DNA of 64,000 bases from Bacteroidota bacterium (GCA_016715625.1 JADJZU010000008.1:1-64000); one strand, 5' to 3'; numbered from the stretch's first letter, positions 19,646 through 29,517 are shown. Numbers and translations are program-made. The notes: generated by a model not told the origin, from the letters alone.

Positions 19646-20527
19646 TTATAAAGAGGCAAAGATAATGAGGATAATAGATGCAGCCGCAAAAATTAACCCT
19701 AGGATATTGATACGAGAAAGCTGCTCTTTAAACAAAATTATCCCTGTAAGTGTGGCTACTGCCACTGTCCCCAGATTGCTAACCGGAAACACTACTGAAC
19801 TGCCCCATGAAACGTTTGCCAATGCTTTAAGTATGAATAGGAATGAGAAATAGTTGATGATGCCCAGTAGGATGCCTCCCAGCATACTGTGTATGTGAAA
19901 TGTTGTTTTTCCTGAAACCATTTGGAAAATGAGTATGCTGCTGCCACCTACAGCAGCAGCCAAAAAAAGAATAAAGGAAAATTCTTCCATTCCCGAAGAG
20001 TGCAAATACTTTTTATTGGCAAATTGAGTAAGACTATCGCACAATCCGCTTCCCAGAAAAACAATGAGCGGTAGCCATGCGAAAGATGAATGGTGGTCTT
20101 TACTTTTGGGCTCTTCTTTAATGGAGGAAAGCACCACGGCAACAAATGCCAGACCAATGCCTATCAGCTTTAGCCAATTAAAAGGTTCTCCATAAATGAT
20201 AAAAGCAAAAAGAACGGGGAAAATCAAACCCAGTTTCATGGCAATGGAAGCGGTAGAAATTCCATACCGAAGCGTAGCGATACTGGTTAAGTTAAAGATG
20301 ACTATAAACAAACTTCCCAGCAGAAATGCAAAAGGAAACCAATGAGCGAATACTATGTTACCTGTTGTGACAAATTCTTTGTCAGGTAAAAAGAAGAAAG
20401 CACATATAGTGGCGGATATGTAATTGAAAACGATTGCCTGAAATACCGGGACATTGTATTTTTCGAATATTTTGAAAAATACAACCAACAATGCCGAGCA
20501 GACTACAGATAGAGTTAAGAAACCCAT
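19646..20527 (-). CDS. EamA/DMT-superfamily transporter
   Basis: The 293-aa inner-membrane protein has about ten hydrophobic segments in two five-segment halves, as in the drug/metabolite transporter superfamily. Seen are MGFLTLSVVCSALLVVFFKI at the N-terminus, the conserved GISTASIAMKLGLIFPVLFA, and the second-half equivalent SWGSSVVFPVSNLGTVAVAT. The substrate is not predictable. Its start overlaps the ribD stop by 13 bp (20515-20527), which suggests translational coupling. A riboflavin-pathway link is possible but has no further support here. Confidence 0.82.
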   Translation of the reverse strand: MGFLTLSVVCSALLVVFFKIFEKYNVPVFQAIVFNYISATICAFFFLPDKEFVTTGNIVFAHWFPFAFLLGSLFIVIFNLTSIATLRYGISTASIAMKLGLIFPVLFAFIIYGEPFNWLKLIGIGLAFVAVVLSSIKEEPKSKDHHSSFAWLPLIVFLGSGLCDSLTQFANKKYLHSSGMEEFSFILFLAAAVGGSSILIFQMVSGKTTFHIHSMLGGILLGIINYFSFLFILKALANVSWGSSVVFPVSNLGTVAVATLTGIILFKEQLSRINILGLIFAAASIILIIFASL

Positions 20528-21558
20528 GATTCGTGATTGATGAAGAATTCCAAAGTATCTGCTCCTATTTGAGTCTGACTATCTGCTTTAGTATGTAAAT
20601 TGGGGGCAGGTATTCCGTTTCCTAATGTTTTATTGGTTTTAATAACACGCGCTTCATTCCAATTGTTTTCCTCTATAAAGTGTTTTATAGTCTCTGCTCC
20701 ACCTTCTATCATCACACTGATAATCTGCATTGTGTATAAGTGATGTAAGATTTGACTCGATACAGATGCTGAAAAGTCGAGTTTCAAATATTTAGTTTGC
20801 TCAACTAACTTATCGCACTCCGCATTAAAAACTATTGTATTTGCATTTTGATTAAAGATATTCAGATGTCGTGATAGCTTGTTGTGAGGGTCAATGACCA
20901 GGCGTAATGGATTTTTCCCTTTACATAAACGTGCAGTCAATTGCGGGTTGTCAATTTCTGCGGTTTTTCTTCCAATCAAAATAGCCTGCTCCTCCGTTCG
21001 CCATTGGTGAGTTAAAACCTTGGCTTCCGGGCCTGAAAGCCATTCCTGCCGTGCTGGTAAGGGGGCAATAAATCCATCGGCACTTTCAGCCCATTTCAAA
21101 ATTACATAGGGTGATTTGTAACGGTGATATTTTATAAACCGCTTATTTAGATTGGAACATGCTTGCTCCCAAATACCGGTTATAACCTCAACTCCGGCAT
21201 CTTTCAATAGTTGAATTCCTTTGCCGGATACCAAAGGGTTCGGGTCGTGACAACCAATGACTACTCGTTTAATTTTATGATGAATGATAAGGTTGGCACA
21301 TGGAGGAGTTTTGCCATAATGTGAGCAGGGCTCCAAGGACACATAGAGTGTAGAATAGGGCAGGAGAGCTTGATTCTGAACGGCATGGATTGCATTGACT
21401 TCTGCATGCGCATCTCCATATTTCATGTGATATCCTTCACCTATAATTTCATCGTTGTGAACAATCACACAACCCACCATGGGGTTTGGAGCCACATCTG
21501 CAAGACCTTTTTCGGCCAATGCCAGGCATCTTTGCATGTAATATTCATCGCTACGCAT
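20515..21558 (-). CDS. ribD: Bifunctional riboflavin deaminase/reductase RibD
   Basis: It catalyses the deamination and reduction steps that convert the GTP-cyclohydrolase II product to 5-amino-6-ribitylamino-uracil phosphate. The start MRSDEYYMQRCLALAEKG at 21558 is the family-typical one. The N-terminal deaminase carries the zinc motifs GDAHAEVNAI and LEPCSHYGKTPPCANLI. The reductase half begins near SPYVILKWAESADGFIA and contains QAILIGRKTAEIDNPQLTAR and VMIEGGAETIKHFIEE. Length (347 aa) and key residues look complete. Other rib genes are not in the window. Confidence 0.95.
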   Translation of the reverse strand: MRSDEYYMQRCLALAEKGLADVAPNPMVGCVIVHNDEIIGEGYHMKYGDAHAEVNAIHAVQNQALLPYSTLYVSLEPCSHYGKTPPCANLIIHHKIKRVVIGCHDPNPLVSGKGIQLLKDAGVEVITGIWEQACSNLNKRFIKYHRYKSPYVILKWAESADGFIAPLPARQEWLSGPEAKVLTHQWRTEEQAILIGRKTAEIDNPQLTARLCKGKNPLRLVIDPHNKLSRHLNIFNQNANTIVFNAECDKLVEQTKYLKLDFSASVSSQILHHLYTMQIISVMIEGGAETIKHFIEENNWNEARVIKTNKTLGNGIPAPNLHTKADSQTQIGADTLEFFINHESWVS

Positions 21559-21587
21559 AAAAGCACACAACAGTAGTTGCTGTATTA

Positions 21588-22442
21588 TCAGAATTTTTGG
21601 CTTAGTGCTTTTTTAACCCAATCTTTCTTTGCGAATTGCTTGGCTTTATAGTTTAGGAAGAACATTGGAGCAATTCGCTTAAAATGAAAAACCAACCGGG
21701 CTTGAAATGGATGAAGGATATAAAATACATTCTTACCTGCCTTGGTAAGTATATAGTCCGCTATTTCATCCGGTGAATATTTGGCCCTTTGTATAATGGT
21801 TTGGCCAATTTTTGCAGCGTCTTCATTCCCCTTGTGGTATTGCATAATATTGCTTCTGAAAAAAGTAGGACAAACCACGGAAGCTTGCACATTAAAACCA
21901 TAGGCTTCTGCATAGATTGTTTCCATCAATGAAATCACTGCGGCTTTTGTAACATTATACATGCTCATGTTAGGCATGTTGGCAAGGCCTGCAGCGCTGG
22001 CTATAGATATGATATGGCCGCTTTTCTGTTCTTTCATTTTTTGAATGGCAAAGTGAGAGCCATATACGACTGCCATTTGGTTTATTCCTGTAATCCATTC
22101 CCAGTTGTCAAGTCCATACTCGCCAAACAATCCACCATCGCCCACACCGGCATTGTTAATCATAAGATCAATGCCTCCTGTCTTCTGGATATAATCATTA
22201 AATGCGTTTTGAAAATCTTGCCGCTTGCTTACATCAAACTGGTAGGTGTATGCTTTTCCACCGGCTTGTTCAATGATTGATTTTGATTCCGCAAGCGCCT
22301 CCTGTTTTATATCGGTGATGCCTACAGTCCAGCCATCGCCAGCCAGAGCCAATGCAAATGCTCGGCCCAGTCCTCCACCGCCACCGGTTATAAAAGCCCT
22401 TTTACCACTGTGTTTTTGGGATAGAATGTATTTCATGTTCAT
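21588..22442 (-). CDS. Short-chain dehydrogenase/reductase
   Basis: The 284-aa SDR has a Rossmann fold: the cofactor motif AFITGGGGGLGRAFALAL (TGxxxGxG), MINNAGVGDGG (NNAG), a catalytic Ser in SIASAAGL and YNVTK with the Tyr/Lys pair. A Thr-Asp after beta-2 (GITDIKQ) suggests NAD preference, an inference only. The C-terminal basic tail (HFKRIAPMFFLNYKAKQFAK) is common in lipid- or polyketide-type SDRs. Its ATG overlaps the stop of the glycosyltransferase gene (4-bp ATGA), so the two are likely coupled. The substrate is unknown. Confidence 0.85.
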   Translation of the reverse strand: MNMKYILSQKHSGKRAFITGGGGGLGRAFALALAGDGWTVGITDIKQEALAESKSIIEQAGGKAYTYQFDVSKRQDFQNAFNDYIQKTGGIDLMINNAGVGDGGLFGEYGLDNWEWITGINQMAVVYGSHFAIQKMKEQKSGHIISIASAAGLANMPNMSMYNVTKAAVISLMETIYAEAYGFNVQASVVCPTFFRSNIMQYHKGNEDAAKIGQTIIQRAKYSPDEIADYILTKAGKNVFYILHPFQARLVFHFKRIAPMFFLNYKAKQFAKKDWVKKALSQKF

Positions 22443-23162
22443 GATTTAAGTTGTAGGAGTATTGATTGGATAAATATCTTCAAAAAATTTACCGACTCCT
22501 GAAAAAGAATTTTCCAATTCATTTTTGATAGAATCACATCCGGTCGCAGTTGTACTTCCGCTGTAGCTATTCGGAGGTTCCTTTGTGCTGCTAAGAAAAT
22601 AAATTCCAAATCGAACAGATAGCGTTGGATAGTAGTGGCGAGAAACACTTCGCGCCCTACTTTATTAAACCCCTTTAATCCGCATTGTGTATCATCCGTG
22701 GGTATGCGAAGGAGCATTTTAATCAGAGCTCTTAGCAGTTTGGAGATTCGAATGCGCATGGTTGGTAAATGCCGGTAGTAACTTTCGCCTCGAATACCGA
22801 TTGCTACATCTGTGGTATTTTGGTGTAGCAGATCATAAATTTTCATGAAGCTTTCGATGGTGTATGGGAAATCAATATCGGTGTAAATGATGATTGGGCC
22901 ATTTGCTAAAGCTACTCCTTGTCGAAGTGCGTGACCTTTGCCCATATTGCTGCTCAGATTAAGTAACCTTAGCGCAGATAGTTTGTAGTTGGTTTGCAAA
23001 CTATCCAATACTTGTTTCTGCTTGCTTCCGTCATTAACCACAATCAACTCAAAGTCAGTCACCTTTTCTGCTATAGATTGAGTCGCTTTAAACCTGCAAT
23101 ACCCAATCGGGGCCTGGATTATAGCAGGGCAATATGATAGAAAGCGATACCGTTGAATTCAC
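22439..23162 (-). CDS. Family 2 glycosyltransferase (frameshifted near the N-terminus)
   Basis: The downstream frame has FELIVVNDGSKQKQ, NMGKGHALRQGV, the DxD site IIIYTDIDFPYT, and DTQCGLKGF. This is a GT2 enzyme close to the dolichyl/undecaprenyl-phosphate mannosyltransferase type. It lacks the usual first strand in that frame. One frame over, directly upstream, reads SLSIILPCYNPGPDWVLQV, the expected GT2 N-terminus. The two join as ...DWVLQV-KATQSIAEKV... if one extra T or A is removed near 23086-23092. A GTG at 23160-23162 is the best start candidate. The total is about 240 aa. It probably glycosylates a lipid carrier; the sugar is unknown. It is coupled to the SDR gene downstream and lies 55 bp after smc. 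Confidence 0.8.
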
Positions 23163-23217
23163 GCCACCAATCTATAAAAGTGTGTCAATACTGACGTGAT
23201 ATTCCTCACGACCGACT

Positions 23218-26200
23218 CTAGTTCAAACTTCTAAAATCAACAGGAACAACGCGCGACACTCCTTGCTCGGCCATGGTAACGCCATAGATGGCTTCTACAC
23301 TACTCATGGTCATTTTGTTGTGTGTTACAATGATGAATTGCGATTCTTTGGAAAATTCCTGAATGATCTTGTTGAATTTGGCAATGTTGTTGTCATCGAG
23401 CGGAGCATCTACCTCGTCAAAAATGCAGAACGGTGCAGGCTTTAGCAGATACAGTGAAAATAGCAAGGCTGTGGCAGTCAAGGTTTTTTCTCCGCCCGAT
23501 AACTGATCAATAACAGTGGGGCGTTTTCCTTTGGGCTTTGCAATAATTTCAATTTTTGATTCGAGTGGGTCGTCCGGATTTTGGAGGAATAAATCGCACT
23601 GATCGTCCTCGCTGAAAAGTGTGTGAAAAACACGGATAAAACTTTCTCTTACCTTATTAAATGCCTCTACAAACTGTGTTTTGGCAGTGTCTTCAATTTC
23701 TTTAATCGTAGCCAACAACGAATTCTTAGCATCTTCCAAATCCTTTCGTTGAGCAATGATGAAATCATAGCGCTTTTTCATTTCTTCGAAAGCCTCCAAT
23801 GCCATGGGGTTTATTTCGCCAAAGTTGTCAATCCGCTTTTTTACCTTGTCGGTTTCCTCTTGCACTTCAGCTAGGGGCTGCACCATTTCAAACTCTTCGT
23901 TCAGGATTTGGTTGATGTCGATATTAAATTCTACGCTCAACCTTTCTTTCATGGATGCCAGCGACAGTTTTAATTCATTGAAATTTTCGTTGATGCTGTT
24001 AAGCTGGTTTACTACAGCATCTCTATTTCTGGAGAGCTCACGGCTCTTACCATCCAAATCATTAATGAATGCGCGGCTGTCGTAGTATTTCTTTTCGGCA
24101 TCGGCCACCTCTGTTTGGTAACTTTCCTTATCGGCATAGTTACCCAGCAATAATGTTTCTAAATCCTTCAACTTTTGTTGGCTTTCCTCTACCTGCATCA
24201 GGCTTTCCAGAATTACATCATTGTTTCTGGTCAATTGCGAGGTAAGTGTTTCAATCTGACTTTTCTTGAAACCAAGTTCCTGATTAATGGAGTTAGCTCG
24301 GTTTTGCTGTTGATGAAACTCAATGTTTTTTTGATTGTATCTTGAACTGGCTTCGCTCAGTTTGTTAGTCAATTCAATAAACGTCTTATCGGTATTTTCC
24401 AAACTCTGCTTTGCCGAAGATTGACTTTCGCGTATAGATAGCAATTCGCTGTTGATGGCGATTACATCTTTATCTAAGCTATCGAGGCGAACGCTGATAT
24501 CTTTGCTCTTGGCATCCGCTCCTTCCAGAAACTTCACCAAACTTTGAATGCTGGCCTGATTGGCTGAAAACTTACCATTGAACTGTGCCACCAAGTTTCG
24601 CTGTGCTTCAATTTCGCGCCCCAGTGTAGAAGATTTTAGCTGATTGATTTTTACCTGAGCATTGGCTACCTGTTGGTGCAGTTTGTAGCTGGATACTTCC
24701 AGTGCTTTAATTTCTTCCTGTAGCTTTTCCAGATTCTTTGCACGACCTATTTTTTTTCCTTCAAACAGGCCAACAGCCCCACCGCTTAATGAAAAATCTT
24801 TACGGATATATCTACCGCTTTTCGACAGCAGGACTACTTTCTTGTTTTGGATATCTAGTTGTGTTACATCCAGTCCGGCAGTGTCATCCAGCATATACAC
24901 ATTGTGCAGCAGATATTGCCCCAGTTTTTTGTAAGCGGCATCTAGCTCTACCAATTCACTCACCGCTTTGGTTCCATCTACTTGTTGTGTGGCCGCTGGT
25001 TCGTATTTTTCAAATTCATCCAATATGAAAAAATTGGCCCGTCCCATCGATGAATCGTTCAGGAGATTAACTGCCATCACTGCTTCCTGAATGTTTTGCA
25101 CTACATAGTAATTCAAGTAAGGCTCCAGATAATTTTCAATGGCTACTCGATATTCCTCTGCACAGTAGAGTATATCGGAAAGGAGAGGAGCTTCTTTGCT
25201 CCACTTTGCATTCTTCCTCAAAAACTTGATGCTTTCCGGAAACCCTTCCAAATTTTCGAGCATACTTTTGGTCAGCTCCATTTCATTTTTCTTTGCATCG
25301 AGCGAGCGCGTTTCTTGCGTTAACTCCTGACGCGTTTTTTCTATAGAAGTTTCCAGCTCTGCGATTTCTTTTCGCTTGTTTTCCTCCTCCGTTATCATTG
25401 CCTGCAGTTTCTGCTCTGATAACTCTTTATCTGTCTTCAGCTTTTCAAAATCGCTCTGTAAAGTTTCCAGTTCCGATCTTCTCCGCTTTACATCATCTTC
25501 GCTTTGATTGAGCTCGCGCTGCAAACTTTCATTGCTACTTCGGTTCACAGCCAGTTTCTTTTCCAACTCAAAAATCTGGCGTTCTTTTTCGGTATATGTT
25601 TTCTGTTCGTTGGTTAGTGTGTCTTTTAGCTGTCCGTGTTCTGCTCTTATTCCATTTAACTCCTGTTCCAATACGTTCAACTCCTTCTTTCTGCTTTCCA
25701 GAATTTCGTCTTCCGTGGTTTTGTCAGTGGATAGTTTTTCAATAGAGAGTCTTAGCTTTTCCACTTGGTCATTCGCCTCTATGATTTGTTTTTCAGCCGT
25801 ATCTTTTTTATCGAGCGCATACTTGATTTGTGAGTTCAATAAATTTCGCTCATTTTCTTTTTCACCTACACCGGCTACCAGCGTATTCAGTTTTTTCTGA
25901 ACTTCAAATAGCGCTTTTTCTTTCTCTACATTGTCTAGTTTCTCTTTTTCCAATGCAGCATCAGCCTGCGAAATGGACGTTTCCAGTTCCAGCTTTTTAT
26001 CTTCCTCTTCTTGTTTTCGCTGCTCCAGTGTTTTAAATGTTTCTTTATAACTCTGCAGGTTATAGCGTGCCAGTAGCAAACTTAGTTGCTTATACTCTTC
26101 TTTGAGTTCGTAATAGCGTTTGGTCTTTTTGGCCTGCGCCTCCAGCGTTTTTAAATTCCCTTCAATTTCAAAAAGCAAATCTTTTACACGTTCCAAATCG

Positions 26201-26757
26201 GCATCGGTGCCTTTCAATTTGTCGATTGTTTCCTTCTTGCGTTTCTTGTATTTAGCAACGCCTGCAGCCTGTTCAAACAGCTTTCTACGGCTATTATCGC
26301 GGTCGTTCAGAATTTCATCCATCATCCCTAACTCTATGATGGCATAGCTATCGGAACTTACCCCCGTATCCATAAAGAGTGTTGTGATGTCTTTAAGACG
26401 GCAGGCTACTCCATTGAGTTGATATTCGCTTTCGCCATCGCGAAACAATCTACGGGTAATGGTGATGGTTTTGTAATCGGATGAAATTACGTTCTTGGTA
26501 TTTTCAAAGGTTAACGAAACTTCGGCCAGAGAGGATGGCTTTCTGTTTTTAGTGCCATTAAAAATCAGGTTCTCCATTTTTTCTAATCGGAGATGCGAGG
26601 TCTTTTGCTCCCCCAGCACCCAACGAATACTATCTACCACATTACTTTTTCCGCAGCCATTTGGCCCCACCACACCAGTGATTTTATTATCGAAGTGTAT
26701 GGTTGTTTTTTCGGCAAAACTTTTGAAACCTTTTATCTCCAGCGTTGTCAGTTGCAT
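23218..26757 (-). CDS. smc: Chromosome segregation ATPase SMC
   Basis: SMC forms the ring-shaped condensin core that compacts and segregates chromosomes. The 1,179-aa product has the full family layout: N-terminal head with VVGPNGCGKSNVVDSIRWVL (Walker A) and LGEQKTSHLRLEKM, a long coiled coil, a hinge around residues 510-680, a second coiled coil, and a C-terminal head with the signature IDQLSGGEKTLTATALLFSL and Walker B PFCIFDEVDAPLDD. Kleisin genes scpA and scpB are not nearby. It is the first gene of a seven-gene minus-strand run ending at udp. Confidence 0.97.
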   Translation of the reverse strand: MQLTTLEIKGFKSFAEKTTIHFDNKITGVVGPNGCGKSNVVDSIRWVLGEQKTSHLRLEKMENLIFNGTKNRKPSSLAEVSLTFENTKNVISSDYKTITITRRLFRDGESEYQLNGVACRLKDITTLFMDTGVSSDSYAIIELGMMDEILNDRDNSRRKLFEQAAGVAKYKKRKKETIDKLKGTDADLERVKDLLFEIEGNLKTLEAQAKKTKRYYELKEEYKQLSLLLARYNLQSYKETFKTLEQRKQEEEDKKLELETSISQADAALEKEKLDNVEKEKALFEVQKKLNTLVAGVGEKENERNLLNSQIKYALDKKDTAEKQIIEANDQVEKLRLSIEKLSTDKTTEDEILESRKKELNVLEQELNGIRAEHGQLKDTLTNEQKTYTEKERQIFELEKKLAVNRSSNESLQRELNQSEDDVKRRRSELETLQSDFEKLKTDKELSEQKLQAMITEEENKRKEIAELETSIEKTRQELTQETRSLDAKKNEMELTKSMLENLEGFPESIKFLRKNAKWSKEAPLLSDILYCAEEYRVAIENYLEPYLNYYVVQNIQEAVMAVNLLNDSSMGRANFFILDEFEKYEPAATQQVDGTKAVSELVELDAAYKKLGQYLLHNVYMLDDTAGLDVTQLDIQNKKVVLLSKSGRYIRKDFSLSGGAVGLFEGKKIGRAKNLEKLQEEIKALEVSSYKLHQQVANAQVKINQLKSSTLGREIEAQRNLVAQFNGKFSANQASIQSLVKFLEGADAKSKDISVRLDSLDKDVIAINSELLSIRESQSSAKQSLENTDKTFIELTNKLSEASSRYNQKNIEFHQQQNRANSINQELGFKKSQIETLTSQLTRNNDVILESLMQVEESQQKLKDLETLLLGNYADKESYQTEVADAEKKYYDSRAFINDLDGKSRELSRNRDAVVNQLNSINENFNELKLSLASMKERLSVEFNIDINQILNEEFEMVQPLAEVQEETDKVKKRIDNFGEINPMALEAFEEMKKRYDFIIAQRKDLEDAKNSLLATIKEIEDTAKTQFVEAFNKVRESFIRVFHTLFSEDDQCDLFLQNPDDPLESKIEIIAKPKGKRPTVIDQLSGGEKTLTATALLFSLYLLKPAPFCIFDEVDAPLDDNNIAKFNKIIQEFSKESQFIIVTHNKMTMSSVEAIYGVTMAEQGVSRVVPVDFRSLN

Positions 26758-27003
26758 AATCTGTGCTTTGTGTTAGATCAAAATGGCCACTGAAATGGAT
26801 GGTAATTGCCATTTTTCAGAGGGTGACGAATGTAAAATTTAGCAGTGCCTTGGAAAGTAGAATTAACTAACAGCTATCCACAGGTTTTCCACAGAAATGA
26901 TGGTTGTTTATAGAACCATTTTTACCGAATTTTTAAATGAAAAATCCCTCGCAGAATTTTCTGCGAGGGATTGATTTATGGGTAACCGTAAGTTTTTGAA
27001 CGA
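26758..27003. other. smc-groL intergenic region with two DnaA-box-like sequences
   Basis: No gene is seen in these 246 bp. At 26874-26882 lies CTATCCACA and at 26885-26893 TTTTCCACA. Each differs by one base from the DnaA consensus TTATCCACA, they share orientation and are 11 bp apart start to start. The groL terminator follows at 26943. Two boxes alone do not make an origin. They may be a DnaA-binding site controlling smc or a titration site. Confidence 0.35.
26943..26972 (-). terminator. Terminator downstream of groL
   Basis: The 14-bp perfect arms AATCCCTCGCAGAA (26943-26956) and TTCTGCGAGGGATT (26959-26972) are followed on the minus strand by a short T run. They lie 31 bp after the groL stop codon. 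Confidence 0.85.
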
Positions 27004-28653
27004 TTACATCATTCCACCCATTCCACCAGGCATTCCACCGCCCATGCCGCTCATATCAGGCATAGCGCCTTTCTCAGCCGGCTTATCGGTGATTACCACT
27101 TCAGTGGTTAACAACATAGATGCAATAGAGGAGGCGTTTTCTAAAGCAATACGGGTTACTTTAGTAGGGTCAATCACTCCTGCTTTCTTAAGGTTTACAT
27201 ACTCATCTGTTCTGGCATTGTAACCGAAGTCATCTTTTCCTTCACGCACTTTTTGAACTACAATTGAACCTTCCAGTCCAGAGTTGGCAATGATTTGACG
27301 AAGTGGTTCCTCAATCGCTCTCCGAACAATAGAGATACCGGTTGTTTCATCATCGTTGTCTCCTTTAAGTTTTTCCAAAGATGCTTGCGCACGGATGTAG
27401 GCTACGCCACCACCGGCTACAATTCCTTCCTGAATTGCCGCACGGGTTGCGTGCAATGCATCGTCTACGCGGTCTTTCTTCTCTTTCATTTCTACTTCGG
27501 TAGGTGCTCCGATGTAAAGAACCGCTACGCCACCAGAAAGTTTTGCCAAACGCTCTTGCAATTTCTCACGGTCGTAGTCAGAAGTTGTTTTTTCAATCTG
27601 TGCTTTAATTTCAGCAATACGAGCTACGATTTGTTCTTTATCGCCTTTACCGTTCACAATCGTAGTGTTGTCTTTGTCTACCACTACTTTTTCGGCTTGT
27701 CCCAGATAGGTGAAATCGGCATTCTCCAGTTTGTAACCCATTTCTTCGCTGATGCAGATACCACCGGTAAGGATGGCAATGTCTTTCAACATCTCTTTTC
27801 TGCGATCGCCAAAGCCCGGAGCTTTTACTGCGGCTACTTTGATCGTACCACGAAGTTTATTTACAACAAGGGTAGCTAATGCTTCACCATCTACTTCTTC
27901 AGCAATGATTAAAAGAGGTCTGCCGGCTTGAGCTGTTTTTTCCAGGATTGGAAGTAACTCACGCATATTGGAAATTTTCTTGTCGTAAATCAACAACAAG
28001 GCATTATCTAATTCTGCTTCCATGTTTTCCGCATTGGTAACGAAGTAAGGTGACAAATAGCCACGGTCAAACTGCATACCTTCTACCGTTTTTACTTCTG
28101 TTTCAGTTCCTTTGGCTTCTTCTACAGTAATAACGCCTTCGGTACCTACTTTTTTCATAGCATCGGCAATCATTTTACCGATTTCGTTGTCGTTGTTAGC
28201 AGAGATAGAAGCTACTTGCTCAATTTTACCGAAATCTTTGCCCACGTTTTCAGATTGTTTCTGAAGGTTGGCTACGATTGTTTTAACGGCTTTGTCGATA
28301 CCACGCTTCAAATCCATTGGATTGGCACCGGAAGCCAAAGCTTTTAAGCCCGGGCCCACAATTGCCTGTGCCAATACGGTTGCAGTAGTAGTGCCATCAC
28401 CCGCCTGATCGGCAGTTTTAGAGGCTACTTCTTTGCACATTTGAGCACCCATGTTCTCGATAGGGTCTTCCAACTCAATTTCTTTTGCTACGGATACACC
28501 GTCTTTGGTAATAGATGGCGCGCCATATTTTTTATCAATGATTACGTTGCGGCCTTTGGGTCCAAGTGTAACTTTTACAGCGTTGGCCAATTTGTCGACT
28601 CCGGCTTTCAGCTTATCACGGGCGTCTTTTTCAAACAGGATAATTTTAGACAT
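27004..28653 (-). CDS. groL: Chaperonin GroEL (60 kDa)
   Basis: This is the double-ring ATP-dependent folding chamber in the cytoplasm. At 549 aa it matches the family length. Seen are KVTLGPKGRNVIIDKKYGAP near the N-terminus, the ATP motif AGDGTTTATVLAQAI, VEEAKGTETEVKTVEGMQFD, the late ALHATRAAIQEGIVAGGGVA, and the flexible Gly-Met tail ending GGMPGGMGGMM. It is 64 bp downstream of groS and shares its transcript. No CIRCE element was found upstream of the pair. Confidence 0.98.
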   Translation of the reverse strand: MSKIILFEKDARDKLKAGVDKLANAVKVTLGPKGRNVIIDKKYGAPSITKDGVSVAKEIELEDPIENMGAQMCKEVASKTADQAGDGTTTATVLAQAIVGPGLKALASGANPMDLKRGIDKAVKTIVANLQKQSENVGKDFGKIEQVASISANNDNEIGKMIADAMKKVGTEGVITVEEAKGTETEVKTVEGMQFDRGYLSPYFVTNAENMEAELDNALLLIYDKKISNMRELLPILEKTAQAGRPLLIIAEEVDGEALATLVVNKLRGTIKVAAVKAPGFGDRRKEMLKDIAILTGGICISEEMGYKLENADFTYLGQAEKVVVDKDNTTIVNGKGDKEQIVARIAEIKAQIEKTTSDYDREKLQERLAKLSGGVAVLYIGAPTEVEMKEKKDRVDDALHATRAAIQEGIVAGGGVAYIRAQASLEKLKGDNDDETTGISIVRRAIEEPLRQIIANSGLEGSIVVQKVREGKDDFGYNARTDEYVNLKKAGVIDPTKVTRIALENASSIASMLLTTEVVITDKPAEKGAMPDMSGMGGGMPGGMGGMM

Positions 28654-28717
28654 GGTTATTTGGTTTAGTTTTTAGAATACAATAATTGTTTTTCAAAATT
28701 TCGCTTACGATATCAGC

Positions 28718-28996
28718 TTATAGAATCGCAAAAATGTCGCTCTCGCGCATAATGAGGTAATCAGCACCTTCTACTTGTAACTCGGTTCCTGAATATTTAC
28801 CATACAACACCGTGTCCCCGGCTTTTACGGTGGTAGGTTCGTCTTTTTTGCCCGGGCCTACAGCTACTACTGTTCCGCGTTGTGGTTTCTCCTTTGCACT
28901 GTCGGGGATAATGATACCTCCCGCTGTTTTGGTTTCTGCATCAGCCGGTTTTACCAGCACTCTGTCGCCTAGTGGTTGAATCTTCAGTTTTGACAT
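28718..28996 (-). CDS. groS: Co-chaperonin GroES
   Basis: The heptameric lid of GroEL. The 92-aa product shows IQPLGDRVLVKPADAETKTA, the mobile loop GGIIIPDSAKEKPQRGTVVA, the conserved GDTVLYGKYSGTEL and the C-terminal LIMRESDIFAIL. It is immediately upstream of groL. A 220-bp upstream region separates it from yajC and should hold the heat-shock promoter. Confidence 0.97.
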   Translation of the reverse strand: MSKLKIQPLGDRVLVKPADAETKTAGGIIIPDSAKEKPQRGTVVAVGPGKKDEPTTVKAGDTVLYGKYSGTELQVEGADYLIMRESDIFAIL

Positions 28997-29029
28997 AACT
29001 TTTTGGTTTTAATTGGTTAAGTAATTGTT

Positions 29030-29041
29030 CCCGATATCGGG
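29030..29041. promoter_or_regulatory. 12-bp perfect palindrome upstream of groS
   Basis: CCCGATATCGGG lies 34 bp before the groS start in the leader or promoter region. It is not the CIRCE sequence. It could be an operator or chance; only position and symmetry support it. Confidence 0.25.
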
Positions 29042-29217
29042 CGGTTAGTTTCAGGCTCCTGTATAACACAGTTTGTGCCAAGAGTTTTTTAGTGATTTTT
29101 TGTCAGGCAGCAGTGAATCTTTTTCCCATTTAAGGCAGAAAAGTCAGACAGACTTACCTTATGGGCGCGCGGATGAAGTGAGATTCAGAAGTAGGATGGT
29201 ATAAAGTGAAAAAAGGC

Positions 29218-29517
29218 TTACGCCTTTTTCTCTTCTTCGCCATAGGCCGCTTTTGTCAGCTCCATGGAAACAGCAGAACGCTCTATTTTCATTTTAGAAT
29301 TACTGTCAATCTCAATCCACACAGCAGTGCCGTCATCGGTTCTTACAATTTTGCCGTGGATGCCACCGGAGGTCACCACTTTAGTCCCTTTCTCCAAACT
29401 CTTTTGAAAGTCGGCAGCCAACTTGGCTTGCTTAGCCTGCGGACGAATCATAAAGACCCACATAATCAAAAGCATTCCGCCAAAAAGTATCAAATAACTT
29501 GGGTCTAGTCCCTGCAT
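29218..29517 (-). CDS. yajC: Preprotein translocase accessory subunit YajC
   Basis: A small inner-membrane partner of SecDF. The 99-aa product has one N-terminal membrane segment (SYLILFGGMLLIMWVFMIRP) followed by QAKQAKLAADFQKSLEKGTK, VVTSGGIHGKIVRTDDGTAV, the usual YajC pattern. It is the third gene of the conserved Bacteroidota order nusB-DUF1573-yajC, 42 bp after DUF1573. Confidence 0.94.
   Translation of the reverse strand: MQGLDPSYLILFGGMLLIMWVFMIRPQAKQAKLAADFQKSLEKGTKVVTSGGIHGKIVRTDDGTAVWIEIDSNSKMKIERSAVSMELTKAAYGEEEKKA

Noticed and set aside
29040..29100. TTGGCAC on the minus strand upstream of groS as a sigma-54 promoter
   Set aside because: The -12 GC element is missing at the required distance.
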